Shown in pieces: positions 16,238 through 25,268 of a stretch of DNA of 64,000 nucleotides. The position numbers were made by a program, and so were the translations under genes. The notes under the pieces are model-generated. The model saw nothing but the letters and a program-made list of their open reading frames with translations, did not search any database and was not told the origin of the DNA. The DNA comes from Thalassolituus marinus. GTDB taxonomy: Bacteria; Pseudomonadota; Gammaproteobacteria; Pseudomonadales; Oceanobacteraceae. The stretch is taken from positions 62,001 through 126,000 of the forward strand of contig NZ_JAEDAH010000105.1 in NCBI RefSeq assembly GCF_020320395.1, written 5' to 3'. Each line of letters starts with the position of its first letter. Position 1 is the stretch's first letter.

Positions 16238-18671
16238 TGTTGATTTTTCCCATTAAATTCGGCAGATTTTTTTTCATAAAAAATACAGAACCTCGCTGCC
16301 TTTTGGCTATGAATTCTGACTGCAAAAACAAGTTTAATTTTGCTGCTGGAATGCTAGGCATGGCAGATGAGGCTTTTAAATATACCTCTGGAAAACCATT
16401 TACCTGGACCATCTTCCCAACCAAAGAAACGCGAGAGGAGTAATCCCCATAGTTAGATGAAAGGAAGTTGTCGATTGCATTTAATATCAACCTGGACTCG
16501 GCCTGCCTCTGCCTGGGAGGATCGTCATTCTTAACTTCTGAAGATGCCTCCTTTGCCTCCGAACTCTGCTCATCTACATCATCATCTTTATTGGCTTTTA
16601 GAGTACCACTGGAATTGGCTGTGCGATCCGACTTACCTCGTGATGGCTTAATTGAGTTAGAATTGAGATCAGTCACGGCAGTAGAGCTAACGGAAACTTC
16701 TCTACTGACATTTGTCTGGTCCAACTCCAGGTTGCCATCAGAGAAGAGTGAGTATTGCCCAATCAAAGCTGAGCTCACTGGCTTTGAGATGGCCAAAACA
16801 GTAATTGTCTTTTTACCAACCTTGATGCGCGAAACTCCGCTCGGCTTAACTTCAATTTTTTCACTATCAGACCTTTTTGCGAGCTTCCTTCCCTGGGTTA
16901 GATGAAGAACAACATCATCCGCATCCTCCCCGAGAAATTCGGCAGATGCTGGCCAGTTCAGGCATATGCACCCATCTATTAGATGGGTATATTCCGTCGC
17001 CAATCGTCGAGATTTGATTGCGCTACCAATTTCATCCAGAAGATCTCCAAGTTCAGATCCATCAACGATCCCACTCGATGAAATTCGACCATTGTCATCT
17101 GGGGGAGTATTTTCTTCTTCACCGGAAGATCGAGCAGTTTTTTGATCAGCTTTAGCATCTGATTGGGCACAGACCGATGGATCATCAGAAACTGCTTCAT
17201 CAGGCACTTCCTCGGCTCGATCTACCGTAATGCGCCGCCCTTCTTTCGATGCATTCAGTTCTGATTTTGCAACTTCAGTATTGGCGATTACCTTGGTCGG
17301 AGGTATGACCAGCTCGGAATCAGACAAAGCAATTCCCAGAATCTCAGGTTTAATTTCGACCAGTTGGGTTTTATATCGCTTAAGGAGATCCATCAAATTC
17401 GAAGAGGCCAGCCTTGCAAGCTTTAACTTAAACGCCCTGCCGTTTTCTGGCTTGATTGAGCTGTTAATTGCATACTCACCTTCAATCTTCTGAACAACGC
17501 CCGCGATTTCAAGCATGTCAAAAAATTGCCCAGGATTCTTGGGATAAGCAGTAAACGCTTCTTTCTCAAACAGACTAACCGCAGCATTGTACAATTGAGG
17601 CCATGTAGCCCAAGCAGTCCCGGATGACTCATCAACCCAGAACAACCCCCTGTCGCGGTCACGAATATTGACCACGACATCCCCTGCCGCAAAAGCCTCG
17701 GGTAACACCTTGAGAAGCTGCTCTGATGAGGGTGTTGTAACAATCCGTTTAGCATTGCCAGATGCCCCCATCGCGCCATCTGGTAGCGCCTTTGGTTCAC
17801 CAGTCGCTATCTGCTGTTGGGCGGCAACAGCCGCAGGATGAACGGACTCGCTGACGGGCAATTCGATTTGGATAGCTTCTCCGTAGGATTGATAGGCAGA
17901 TACCGATTCCCTGTCGGCCTTCACAACAATTTCATGAAGAGAGGGCTGTTCAGAAACCTCGATCCCTGCGATACCGGATATCATTGTCGGAATGATCTGC
18001 GGGTCGCCCTGATTCAGCCAATCCAGAACATCAGCTGACACCACTTTATTGATTAGCGAAACGCCAGCCATTTCGTGCATTTTGTGAGTCCGAGTGCCAC
18101 GCCAAGATGCGAAGTACTCCTCTCGCTGAGCAAACTCATAAAGCGAACACTTGAACGGCCTCCACTCATCTCCACTGGTAGCACCTACAACCTTAATGTC
18201 GTAAATAGCCTTTCCAATGTCGTGCAACATTGCAGCAATAGTTACCGCTACAGGCCAGCGCACTTTGCTTCTCACGCGAATATCTCCTGCCAACCCGCCA
18301 CAAAATGATTTGCCAAGCGTGAATCTGGCCGCAGCAGTGCCCACCTCAAGGGAGTGCCGAAACAATCCTCCTACCCCATTGTGGTGATGTTTTTCGCTTG
18401 CAGGTAAGAGTTGAACATACTCCGCAAAACTACAGACGACTGAAACGTAGTAGCGATTAAACTCACACTCAGAAAGACCAAGATGCCGGTAGGCCTGGTC
18501 AATCAAGTCTTTATTCATCGCGATCAATTTAGCTGGATCAGCAGGGGGCAGAGATTTCTGTAGGTCGTTCTTAAAGATGGCCCTATCTAGCCTCGTATCC
18601 GGAGCAGGCGATACGTGCGCCTTTTCAGGAGAGGATCTCTTCGTTAGCAAGGTGATAAGCCGACCAATCAT
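16224..18671 (-). CDS. traI: MOBH-type relaxase TraI (TraI_2/HD domain)
   Basis: This relaxase nicks oriT and leads the strand into the recipient. The 815-residue protein shows the MOBH signature: HHHNGVGGLFRHSLEV at about 95-110 and an HD motif MLHDIGKA at about 148-155, plus THKMHEMAG further on. The middle is acidic and low complexity; a C-terminal domain (FLSSNYGDYSSRVSLVGKMV to the end) resembles the DNA-binding TraI_2_C region. The start overlaps the stop of the upstream lipoprotein gene (ATGA). traI-traD order is as in SXT, R27 and IncA/C elements. Confidence 0.92.
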   Translation of the reverse strand: MIGRLITLLTKRSSPEKAHVSPAPDTRLDRAIFKNDLQKSLPPADPAKLIAMNKDLIDQAYRHLGLSECEFNRYYVSVVCSFAEYVQLLPASEKHHHNGVGGLFRHSLEVGTAAARFTLGKSFCGGLAGDIRVRSKVRWPVAVTIAAMLHDIGKAIYDIKVVGATSGDEWRPFKCSLYEFAQREEYFASWRGTRTHKMHEMAGVSLINKVVSADVLDWLNQGDPQIIPTMISGIAGIEVSEQPSLHEIVVKADRESVSAYQSYGEAIQIELPVSESVHPAAVAAQQQIATGEPKALPDGAMGASGNAKRIVTTPSSEQLLKVLPEAFAAGDVVVNIRDRDRGLFWVDESSGTAWATWPQLYNAAVSLFEKEAFTAYPKNPGQFFDMLEIAGVVQKIEGEYAINSSIKPENGRAFKLKLARLASSNLMDLLKRYKTQLVEIKPEILGIALSDSELVIPPTKVIANTEVAKSELNASKEGRRITVDRAEEVPDEAVSDDPSVCAQSDAKADQKTARSSGEEENTPPDDNGRISSSGIVDGSELGDLLDEIGSAIKSRRLATEYTHLIDGCICLNWPASAEFLGEDADDVVLHLTQGRKLAKRSDSEKIEVKPSGVSRIKVGKKTITVLAISKPVSSALIGQYSLFSDGNLELDQTNVSREVSVSSTAVTDLNSNSIKPSRGKSDRTANSSGTLKANKDDDVDEQSSEAKEASSEVKNDDPPRQRQAESRLILNAIDNFLSSNYGDYSSRVSLVGKMVQVNGFPEVYLKASSAMPSIPAAKLNLFLQSEFIAKRQRGSVFFMKKNLPNLMGKINNDAK

Positions 18672-19198
18672 TTTAGATAGCGGATTCTGAAGCTTTTGTA
18701 TTCGCCGACCGTGCTCTTATTGATGATTTCAACGTATTTGTACCCGCCCGCCAAAGGACTCCTTACGCCTTTTGGAACCCCAACCATGCTGGAGCCACAA
18801 AGCAAGTATTCATCAGACCCGTCCGCCTCAATAAAGGCCAAGTCAGACGGAGACAGGCCAAGCATTGAAAAAAGAGTGCGACACTCGCCCTCTTCCGCTT
18901 CCCCAACAAGAATAACGTCGATGCTCTTACCTGAAGGCCGAGAGCCAAAGAGATACACACCATATGATCCATCAATTGGGTTTCCGGATCGGCTTGGTGC
19001 AACCAGCTGGATTGGCGATGGCCACGATGGATCTTCGAACCTGCGAGCAGACAAAGGCTCACTAACCCAAACCGAGTCTCGCACCATATTTCGCGCGACC
19101 TCGTCTGACAGAGGGTCCTGGACTACAACATCGGGAATTCCTGAGCAAGCAGCAATACAAACAACATGCAAGATTAGGCCAGTCTTGTACTTCCACAT
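18668..19198 (-). CDS. Predicted lipoprotein, first gene of the tra operon
   Basis: A 176-residue product whose signal sequence ends in a possible lipobox (HVVCIAAC, cleavage before the second Cys). The mature part (PDVVVQDPLSDEVARNMVRD, then GECRTLFSMLGLSPSDLAFIEA) matches no family I recognise. The ATG at 19198 has GGGA about 8 bases upstream; longer starts lack a signal. It overlaps traI and is divergent from the gene at 19284, so its promoter and that of the whole tra operon should lie in 19199-19283. Confidence 0.6.
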   Translation of the reverse strand: MWKYKTGLILHVVCIAACSGIPDVVVQDPLSDEVARNMVRDSVWVSEPLSARRFEDPSWPSPIQLVAPSRSGNPIDGSYGVYLFGSRPSGKSIDVILVGEAEEGECRTLFSMLGLSPSDLAFIEADGSDEYLLCGSSMVGVPKGVRSPLAGGYKYVEIINKSTVGEYKSFRIRYLK

Positions 19199-19217
19199 AT
19201 AGAATCCCAACGCAACA

Positions 19218-19251
19218 AACACACTTTTTTACACATGAGGAATGGTATAAC
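19218..19251 (+). promoter_or_regulatory. Copy B of the plasmid-wide motif, in the tra divergent control region
   Basis: AACACA (19218-19223) is followed by CTTTTTTACACATGAGG and then AATGGTATAAC. The core TTTTACACATGAGG is exact; the -10-like TATAAC is shifted by five bases compared with the other copies. It stands between the divergent tra operon and the gene at 19284 and could control either or both. Confidence 0.55.
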
Positions 19252-19283
19252 ATGGTTCTAATCCGTACAAGAAGGGCAAGTCA

Positions 19284-19946
19284 ATGAACGAACCATCACA
19301 ACACGGGCTTATGACCCCCGCTGACCTGTTGAAAGAGTTAGGGGAAAGCCCAGCATCACAGATTCAGGTTGAACACACGGTATTCATCCGTACCAACCCG
19401 GCGAAACACACTCTAGCCAAAGAGTACCAACGCATACCTAAAAGCCTACAGGAGCTTTTTCTGCGTTCGCACCAAACAATGCGCAACAAGGAGGCCAACG
19501 CTCTGTACCAAGAAAAGGCTAAAGGATACAGAGAAGAGATCTCCCGCCAGATGGGTAACATCCGGGAAGATTTGGAGAAGCTGACCAATAAATGGGAGAT
19601 CCTGCTCACCGAGATAGGTCATCAGATCAATACCAATTACAACAATCCAGCTACTGTGGTAGTGCAAATCACCGCTCCACAAGAGCGAGAGTTTTATGAA
19701 CTGGTAGAGACGATGGATTATCTGTTGGTGGTCATGGACAACCTGTGGCATGCAAAAGAGCAGTCCTTAGAAGATAAGCAGCGCGTTACAAACAATATTG
19801 TTAAAGGTGTCGCTGGTCTCGGCGTAAACGCTGAACGAAAAGCAAAGGGCTTGGTTCGACTGCGAAATCAAATCAGACAGGCAGAGTCCGCCACCCCTAC
19901 ACCGGAAAACTCTACACCCCCGTCGCCGATAGACGTCGCATCCTGA
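19284..19946 (+). CDS. Hypothetical protein, possibly DUF1845/AcaB-like
   Basis: A 220-residue, mostly helical and charged protein without signal or transmembrane segments. The segment ITAPQEREFYELVETMDYLL and the following VMDNLWHAKEQSLEDKQR recall DUF1845 proteins of ICEs and IncC plasmids (AcaB), where a regulatory DNA-binding role has been proposed, but the match is by eye and weak. The C-terminal 25 residues are Pro/Thr/Ser rich. It is divergent from the tra operon and behind motif copy B, so a regulatory role in transfer is a possible reading. Confidence 0.45.
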   Translation: MNEPSQHGLMTPADLLKELGESPASQIQVEHTVFIRTNPAKHTLAKEYQRIPKSLQELFLRSHQTMRNKEANALYQEKAKGYREEISRQMGNIREDLEKLTNKWEILLTEIGHQINTNYNNPATVVVQITAPQEREFYELVETMDYLLVVMDNLWHAKEQSLEDKQRVTNNIVKGVAGLGVNAERKAKGLVRLRNQIRQAESATPTPENSTPPSPIDVAS

Positions 19947-19953
19947 CAACCCA

Positions 19954-21786
19954 ATGGAAGACGGTCACTTACAAGGGCTAAACCCGCCCCAGCTTGAGGC
20001 TGCGCAAGAGCTGAATAGGCACTGCGCAGTCTTGTCTTGCCCAGGATCAGGCAAAACAAAAACCGTTGAATCTAAAGTGGCCAACATCCTGATCAAAGAT
20101 CCAAAAGCATTCGTTTGCTGTACTACCTTCTCTAAAGAAGGGGCTACAGAAATTCGCGAAAGGGTTTACGCCAAACTTCCCAAGGGCGAGCAATATCGAT
20201 CAAGGCTAATCATCAGCACCTTTCACAGTCTCTGCTACCACGCAATTCGGAAGCAAAAAGGTTCAGCTCCGAAAATCGTATCTCCAGGCGAGCGCATGTA
20301 TCACATCAAGGGCGCGGCCATTGATGTAGGCATTAATACTAAATCAGACGAATTTCAGACTGCACTGGAGGCGTTAGACTCATATGCGACACACCCAGAT
20401 GAAAGGTTGAATTCACTACCACCCCAAACGCATAAGCTGCATGCTCGGTATAAAGAACGAATACACGCAGCAGGAAAGCTGGATTTCGAGGACTTGCTCA
20501 CAACAACTGTTGAATGCCTAGAATCCGGCCAGATGACCCCATCCCCATACACGCACGTGATATGCGACGAGGGGCAGGATAGCGATTCGCTCATGCTGCG
20601 ATGGCTAATGGTTTACGCGTCTGCAGGAGCGGTCATTACCCTGATGCTAGATGATGATCAGACCCTATACTCCTTCCGAAATTCTCTCGGCGTCAGTATA
20701 TGCAGACATTTCGAATCTGAATTGCAGGCAAGAATAATCCACAACAGCACCAACTACAGATCACGAGAAGAGGTGCTGGTGCCTGCGAGGAAATTAATAC
20801 GATGCAATCACGATCGCATTGATAAAGAGGTGCTTTCCAATAGAGGACCCGGTGGTTCTTTTGATGTTTATCACTTCCATTCACAAAAGGGTACCAAGTC
20901 GTTACTGAAGGAAGTCATAAAAAGTCCGGGCGACTGGTTCATTCTGTGCAGAACAAACTCAGACATTGAAGTTATGGCCGGATATCTTGCGGAGCTTGGG
21001 ATACCATACGAAGGACCGGATATGCCACCAATCACAGAGCGACCGGAGGTACAAAGTTATTTGGAGCTCCTGTCCACTCTGGCCAATCGACACGGTCATG
21101 GGCTGGATATGGCTGCCATATCCTGCATCGCTTCAGAGCAGCAAATATTGGAAATATTGGATAAAAGCGGTTGCGAGTCGCTAACCGTTGCCAGCGAGAC
21201 TGGGCTTACAGCGGCACACCTTCAGGGAATCACATCAAAGCAAATTGCCCTTCTCAGCGAGCTAATCACAAAATCCAGAGCATGGGAGGCTGCGGTAGCC
21301 GAGGGGAGAACCAACCGGGCAATTAGACTGGCTGGCCAGTGGATGGAGAATAACTACCCTGGTGACCCCCAGTGCATCCAGACCGTTATGAACATCCTCG
21401 TAGAAAGAACAAGCGGAACGATGGAGCAGCGCCTTAGCAAGCTTCAGCAACTTTTCGACAGAAACACTGAGAAACCCGCAGGCGGCAGCGTCAGGTTAAT
21501 GACCGCCCATTCTTCCAAGGGCTTACAAAGAAAGTCCGTGATGATCTGGTCGTTGCGCGAAGGAGCATTCCCCTCAACGCCCGAGGAAGAATCGATGTTG
21601 CCAAATCACTTCGAAGAGGAGCGTCGCGTTCTTTACGTGGCAATGACACGGGCTGAAGATCACCTACACCTTGTATATCAATCCTCAAAGGTCAATGCAA
21701 AAAGGATAACCAACTACCACCCTTCGAGATTCTTTATCGACATGGGAATCGAGCTTGGAGAGCCTATAGTAGCAATTTCAGATTGA
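19954..21786 (+). CDS. UvrD/Rep-family superfamily 1 DNA helicase
   Basis: A 610-residue 3'-5' DNA helicase-type ATPase. Motifs in order: LSCPGSGKTKTVESKV (Walker A, about 28-43), CTTFSKEGATEIRERV (Ia), VICDEGQDSD (II, about 199), TLMLDDDQTLYSFRNS (III), NYRSREEVL (IV), VRLMTAHSSKGLQRKSV (V) and RVLYVAMTRAEDHL (VI). All catalytic residues are present. It starts 7 bp after the preceding gene and is probably in one operon with it. A role in processing transferred or replicating plasmid DNA is likely but not shown. Confidence 0.93.
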   Translation: MEDGHLQGLNPPQLEAAQELNRHCAVLSCPGSGKTKTVESKVANILIKDPKAFVCCTTFSKEGATEIRERVYAKLPKGEQYRSRLIISTFHSLCYHAIRKQKGSAPKIVSPGERMYHIKGAAIDVGINTKSDEFQTALEALDSYATHPDERLNSLPPQTHKLHARYKERIHAAGKLDFEDLLTTTVECLESGQMTPSPYTHVICDEGQDSDSLMLRWLMVYASAGAVITLMLDDDQTLYSFRNSLGVSICRHFESELQARIIHNSTNYRSREEVLVPARKLIRCNHDRIDKEVLSNRGPGGSFDVYHFHSQKGTKSLLKEVIKSPGDWFILCRTNSDIEVMAGYLAELGIPYEGPDMPPITERPEVQSYLELLSTLANRHGHGLDMAAISCIASEQQILEILDKSGCESLTVASETGLTAAHLQGITSKQIALLSELITKSRAWEAAVAEGRTNRAIRLAGQWMENNYPGDPQCIQTVMNILVERTSGTMEQRLSKLQQLFDRNTEKPAGGSVRLMTAHSSKGLQRKSVMIWSLREGAFPSTPEEESMLPNHFEEERRVLYVAMTRAEDHLHLVYQSSKVNAKRITNYHPSRFFIDMGIELGEPIVAISD

Positions 21787-21823
21787 CAAGATGGCTCGGT
21801 TGTTTAAAGTAAACACATCAACT

Positions 21824-21900
21824 GCTACTTCCAGTTAAGTAGCCACAATCAACCCATGTGGGAGTCCATCCTACATGGCCTCCCGTCTCAGGGAGGTCAC
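21824..21900 (+). promoter_or_regulatory. Structured leader RNA L1 before the gene at 21901
   Basis: Hairpin GCTACTT-ccagtt-AAGTAGC (21824-21843), then P1 CCATGTGGGA (21854-21863) with TCCTACATGG (21869-21878), then CCTCCC (21879-21884) pairing with GGGAGG (21891-21896), which contains the ribosome-binding site of the ATG at 21901. The order matches leaders L2-L6; the pseudoknot (GGGAG with CTCCC) is less clear here than in the others. Confidence 0.55.
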
Positions 21901-22404
21901 ATGATCAATTCAGATCACATAACCCACTCCGGCAACGTCTCTGAGTCCGACCTAAGCGGACTGACTTTTGTAGAGAGCATATTCTTCTCGGCAAGAAAAG
22001 CTCAACCAAAGCCACAGCATGAATCAAAGGAACTCAAGACGGTAAGGCCATCAACAGCCGAACCGACCGAATCCACCGACCCTGCTGAGCAGCCGCAAAC
22101 CACACCCACCAACAATGAGCCCGAAGCTTCGCAAGTTTTTCTTCGCGAGGTCGGTCACTCATTGGAAGGTAGTTTCCTGGGTGTGGGGTCAAGATACATA
22201 CGAAAAGCAGCACGGAAGTGTTACGTCGTATATCTGGAGATAAGCGGAGAGAGGTGCTTCCTTAGCGGAACTCAACTGCAGGAAGCCATTGTGGACGACG
22301 TTTCCCTTGGAGACAGCATCCGCATTACCAAGACAGGGCAGTACCGGCGCGCTCACGACAGAGAGCACGCCAAAGCTGCAACGTTCAAGGTAGAAAAAAT
22401 TTAA
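21901..22404 (+). CDS. Hypothetical protein, unknown family
   Basis: A 167-residue soluble protein. Residues 1-75 are low complexity (Thr, Pro, Glu, Ser) and probably disordered; residues 85-167 look like one compact domain beginning FLREVGHSLEGSFLGVGSRY and ending EHAKAATFKVEKI, with many beta-type alternations. I recognise no family. The ATG at 21901 has GGGAGG 4 bases upstream; a longer frame from 21856 would place that site inside the gene. It carries leader L1 and precedes the DUF3150 gene. Confidence 0.6.
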   Translation: MINSDHITHSGNVSESDLSGLTFVESIFFSARKAQPKPQHESKELKTVRPSTAEPTESTDPAEQPQTTPTNNEPEASQVFLREVGHSLEGSFLGVGSRYIRKAARKCYVVYLEISGERCFLSGTQLQEAIVDDVSLGDSIRITKTGQYRRAHDREHAKAATFKVEKI

Positions 22405-22405
22405 C

Positions 22406-22466
22406 CACCCCCACCTGGAGGGCACGCCCTCCAGGGAGTGTCCTCCTTTTTTTTTGGAGAATACTC
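22406..22466 (+). promoter_or_regulatory. Structured leader RNA L2 before the DUF3150 gene
   Basis: P1 CCTGGAGG (22414-22421) with CCTCCAGG (22428-22435); loop GCAC (22422-22425) can pair with GTGT (22438-22441); third helix GAGT (22436-22439) with ACTC (22463-22466) plus TCC (22441-22443) with GGA (22456-22458), covering GGAG before the ATG at 22467. The poly-T run 22447-22455 forms the loop of that helix; the unit could also act as a terminator. Confidence 0.6.
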
Positions 22467-23417
22467 ATGACAACAATCAACGCACCAAAAACCGAAAAAT
22501 TTGTTCTGGTAAATGTGGATTTTTCTGCATATTCAGGACAGGTCGCACTTGATAAAGAGACCCTCAAAGACGATATCGTTACAGACATCGTTAGCGCCGG
22601 GAATCTGGACACCGTCCCAAGTGAGTCTTTGAAAATTTTCGGCACATTACGGGCGCGCGCTCGCACGCTCTGCCTGTCTCGCGGAACATCGTTCCTGGGT
22701 GGGTATGCCATTCCGCTACCGGCTTGGCCAGAAATCCAAAATGGTCTCGAATCGATCGTTGCGGAGTTCAAAAAAGAGGCGTCGAATTTTGTGTCCTCAT
22801 ACGAGTCACTCGTTCAATCCCAAGCGATAGCCTGGCCGAAAAACGGTGACCTCATCCGAGCTAAAGCCCATTCTCGCGACTGGGTAGAGACTCGGTTTAG
22901 TGCCAACTTTAGCGCCTCTTTTCTTAGTCCAGCCCCAGGTATGGACGAAGCAATGGGACGCCAAATAGAGGGGCTCAACCAATCGGCGTGCAATGAAATT
23001 GCAGCAGACGCAAAGGCAGCAATTCGTGCATATAAGAAGGGGTCGAGAATTACCCGTCGCATGCGCAGCACACTCGAAAACATGATCGACAAACTCAATA
23101 GTTTGGCGTTCATCAACCCTGAACTGAAGAGCATTTCCGATGCAATTCAAGGGTTCATTGAAACCCTCAACATACCAACCGAGGGCCCACTGGATCTTGA
23201 TGAAGACAAGCAGTCAAAGATTGCTCTCATTCTAATAACCATGACACAGCCCGAAAACCTTCCGGATCTCGCCTCAATATTAAAGGCCGAAATGCTGAAG
23301 ATCCAAGCGGCTCACACACCACCAGAGAATCATGAAACAGAAGGCCAGCTTGCGGAAGTCGCATGCGAACCTGACCAGCCTGACCAAGATCAGGACATGA
23401 ATCTTTTCTTGCTCTAA
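22467..23417 (+). CDS. DUF3150 domain protein
   Basis: A 316-residue protein of the DUF3150 family: LKIFGTLRARARTLCLSRGT followed by FLGGYAIPLPAW (residues about 52-85), then a helical region (SIVAEFKKEASNFVSSYESL) and an acidic tail. DUF3150 genes on plasmids and ICEs regularly accompany a MoxR/CobS-type ATPase and a CobT-like VWA protein; here the VWA gene follows 130 bp downstream and the ATPase gene lies at 49783. Biochemical function is unknown. Expression is probably controlled by leader L2. Confidence 0.8.
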   Translation: MTTINAPKTEKFVLVNVDFSAYSGQVALDKETLKDDIVTDIVSAGNLDTVPSESLKIFGTLRARARTLCLSRGTSFLGGYAIPLPAWPEIQNGLESIVAEFKKEASNFVSSYESLVQSQAIAWPKNGDLIRAKAHSRDWVETRFSANFSASFLSPAPGMDEAMGRQIEGLNQSACNEIAADAKAAIRAYKKGSRITRRMRSTLENMIDKLNSLAFINPELKSISDAIQGFIETLNIPTEGPLDLDEDKQSKIALILITMTQPENLPDLASILKAEMLKIQAAHTPPENHETEGQLAEVACEPDQPDQDQDMNLFLL

Positions 23418-23422
23418 CCAAC

Positions 23423-23440
23423 GGGAAGCTTCGGCTTCCC
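23423..23440 (+). terminator. Hairpin after the DUF3150 gene
   Basis: GGGAAGC-TTCG-GCTTCCC, a 7-bp stem with a stable UUCG tetraloop, 6 bp after the stop codon. There is no clear T-run, so it may be a weak terminator or an mRNA-stabilising hairpin. Confidence 0.5.
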
Positions 23441-23547
23441 TCACCTTAAACGCAATTAAAGATTTCATCCGTATTAGAAAATACGAATGGGATTTTAAAT
23501 TCATTCGGCCAGTTCCGGGTGATCAATTCCAACCCAAAGGAGGTCAT

Positions 23548-25215
23548 ATGACCACTCCATCATTTCAACGCATCGCACGCTCCATCGCTCAACAATGTAA
23601 CGTTTCAGTTCGCTTCTCCGGAGACGGGGCAAGCACTGACGGGAGCACTATCACGCTGCCACAGCTGGACCAGGTAACAAAAAAGGACATTCTCCTCGGT
23701 TACTTGATTCACGAAAGCGGGCACGTTCGCGAGACGAACTTCGACATTCCACCAGACACGTCACCGTTTCTGAATGCGTTAGAAGACCATCGCATTGAAA
23801 GACACATGTGCAATTTGTTTCGTGGCTCTATCGAGTTTTTAACCAACACTTGGCGAGAGATTAGTGCAGAAATGCTCGAATCGAGAAAAAACACCGGCCC
23901 GAGCGATGCATTTGAATCGGTTTCCCGATATGTCATCTATCACGGTCAGGTAAAAACTCTCGGACGCCACACTGTATCTGATGAGTTGCTTGATCTGCTT
24001 GCAGAAGACGTAGTGCAAAACTGGGGTGACATTTTGGATGATCTGGATTCATTCCTGATTAAATCAAAATACACCGCAAGCACCGCAGAATGCCGCGATC
24101 TAAGCGACGAACTCGTAGCCTACCTTAGCTCTCTTCAGAGCAACGATCAGGGCAACGATCAGAGCAACGATCAGAGCAACGATCAGGGCAACGATCAGAG
24201 CAACGATCAGAGCAACGATCAGGGCAACGATCAGAGCAACGATCAGGGCAACGATCAGAGCAACGATCAGGGCAACGATCAGGGCAACGATCAGGGCAAC
24301 GATCAGGGCAACGGCATAGGTCAGCAAGCAAAACCGATAGCGGCAGAAGATCTGGAAAAGGCCAAGGAATCTCTGGCCAGCTCCATTGAATCTGGAGAGT
24401 TATCAGACGACCTTGGAGGGCTTATTGCGCGTAAGGTTGAGGATGTCATCCAGGACTCAGTAAAGCGCTTTGGCTATGCCGAAGCATTACCAGGCATGGG
24501 AGCAAGACCCGACCTTTGCCTGGCTGAGAACTTTAGCATCATTCAGTCAGCGGAATCAGTCACCGCTTCAGTCGGAAAGGTAATAAAGCAGCTTTTTGAA
24601 TCCGAAAGCAGAGTCAAATCTTCCGTCGCAAGACGGGGAAATAGACTCAAAACATCGAAGCTATCGCGGGTTGCAGTTAACGACCCAAGAATATTCGACC
24701 ACCGGATCAACAAGCCCGCTCTCGACACCGCAATCACTGTCGCCATAGACCTCTCTGGTTCAATGAGTGGTGATCGCGCCGAAAAGGCACTGGCAGCTGC
24801 TTACGGGCTTGCTAAAGCTGTTCACGCAACCCGTAAAGTATCCTGTCGCGTTACTTGCTTTCCTGGCGTGACATCAGAAGTCGATCAGATCGTACCAAGA
24901 AACGCCTCGCCCAGCCCAGCAATGACTGGACTGGAAGCAGGCGGAGGGACACCTCTTATTGGTGCTATTGAGGATGCGCTGCTCGAACTCGAAGATGTTC
25001 GAGAAAACCGCAAGGCCTTGATTGTCATTACCGACGGTCAAATACACCAAAAAACCGCGCAGATCGTGGAGGAGAAAATTGGCAATTCAAAAGCAACAGC
25101 TTACTGGATAGCCATAGATGTTGAATCCATCCCGATTACTGGGTCTGTCATTCACATAACAGATCCATCAACCCTCGGAGAGGCACTACTCACTCACCTG
25201 AAAAACGCCTCATAA
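23548..25215 (+). CDS. CobT-like protein with HExxH motif and C-terminal VWA domain
   Basis: A 555-residue protein. N-terminal part: GYLIHESGHVRET at about 51-63, the zinc-site-like motif that CobT-type proteins share, and an LEDHRIERHM segment. Residues 198-253 are 14 tandem (S/G)NDQ units. The C-terminal VWA domain begins VAIDLSGSMSGDRAEKAL (about 399-416, MIDAS DxSxS) and includes GGGTPLIGAIEDAL and ALIVITDGQIH. VWA proteins of this kind partner MoxR/CobS AAA ATPases such as the one at 49783. AAAGGAGG stands 5 bases before the ATG. Its cellular target is not apparent. Confidence 0.85.
   Translation: MTTPSFQRIARSIAQQCNVSVRFSGDGASTDGSTITLPQLDQVTKKDILLGYLIHESGHVRETNFDIPPDTSPFLNALEDHRIERHMCNLFRGSIEFLTNTWREISAEMLESRKNTGPSDAFESVSRYVIYHGQVKTLGRHTVSDELLDLLAEDVVQNWGDILDDLDSFLIKSKYTASTAECRDLSDELVAYLSSLQSNDQGNDQSNDQSNDQGNDQSNDQSNDQGNDQSNDQGNDQSNDQGNDQGNDQGNDQGNGIGQQAKPIAAEDLEKAKESLASSIESGELSDDLGGLIARKVEDVIQDSVKRFGYAEALPGMGARPDLCLAENFSIIQSAESVTASVGKVIKQLFESESRVKSSVARRGNRLKTSKLSRVAVNDPRIFDHRINKPALDTAITVAIDLSGSMSGDRAEKALAAAYGLAKAVHATRKVSCRVTCFPGVTSEVDQIVPRNASPSPAMTGLEAGGGTPLIGAIEDALLELEDVRENRKALIVITDGQIHQKTAQIVEEKIGNSKATAYWIAIDVESIPITGSVIHITDPSTLGEALLTHLKNAS
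24139..24306 (+). repeat. 14 tandem 12-bp repeats encoding (S/G)NDQ
   Basis: Units RGCAACGATCAG repeat without interruption (R is A or G), differing almost only in the first codon (AGC or GGC). They encode a flexible polar linker between the two halves of the VWA protein. Such near-perfect repeats are prone to slippage in whole units, keeping the frame. Confidence 0.97.
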
Positions 25216-25241
25216 AAAAAGCCCGCGCAAGCGGGCTTTTT
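25216..25241 (+). terminator. Rho-independent terminator after the VWA gene
   Basis: AAAAAGCCCGC-GCAA-GCGGGCTTTTT, a strong GC stem with T-run directly after the stop codon. The A-run on the other side makes it usable for the converging minus-strand gene at 25269 as well. Confidence 0.9.
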
Positions 25242-25268
25242 CATTTCAGAAGCAGAGAATCACGAAAC

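Noticed and set aside
22436-22466. Poly-T stretch as a plain terminator before DUF3150
   Set aside because: Possible, but the same region pairs as in the other leaders and ends at the ribosome-binding site, so a regulatory leader explains more of the sequence.
24139-24306. Short regular repeat as a CRISPR or microsatellite locus
   Set aside because: In-frame codons with no spacers inside a good coding sequence.
24100-24331. Minus-strand frames reading long ALIV or CPDR repeats
   Set aside because: They are the antisense shadow of the (S/G)NDQ-coding repeats; no ribosome-binding site and no independent support.
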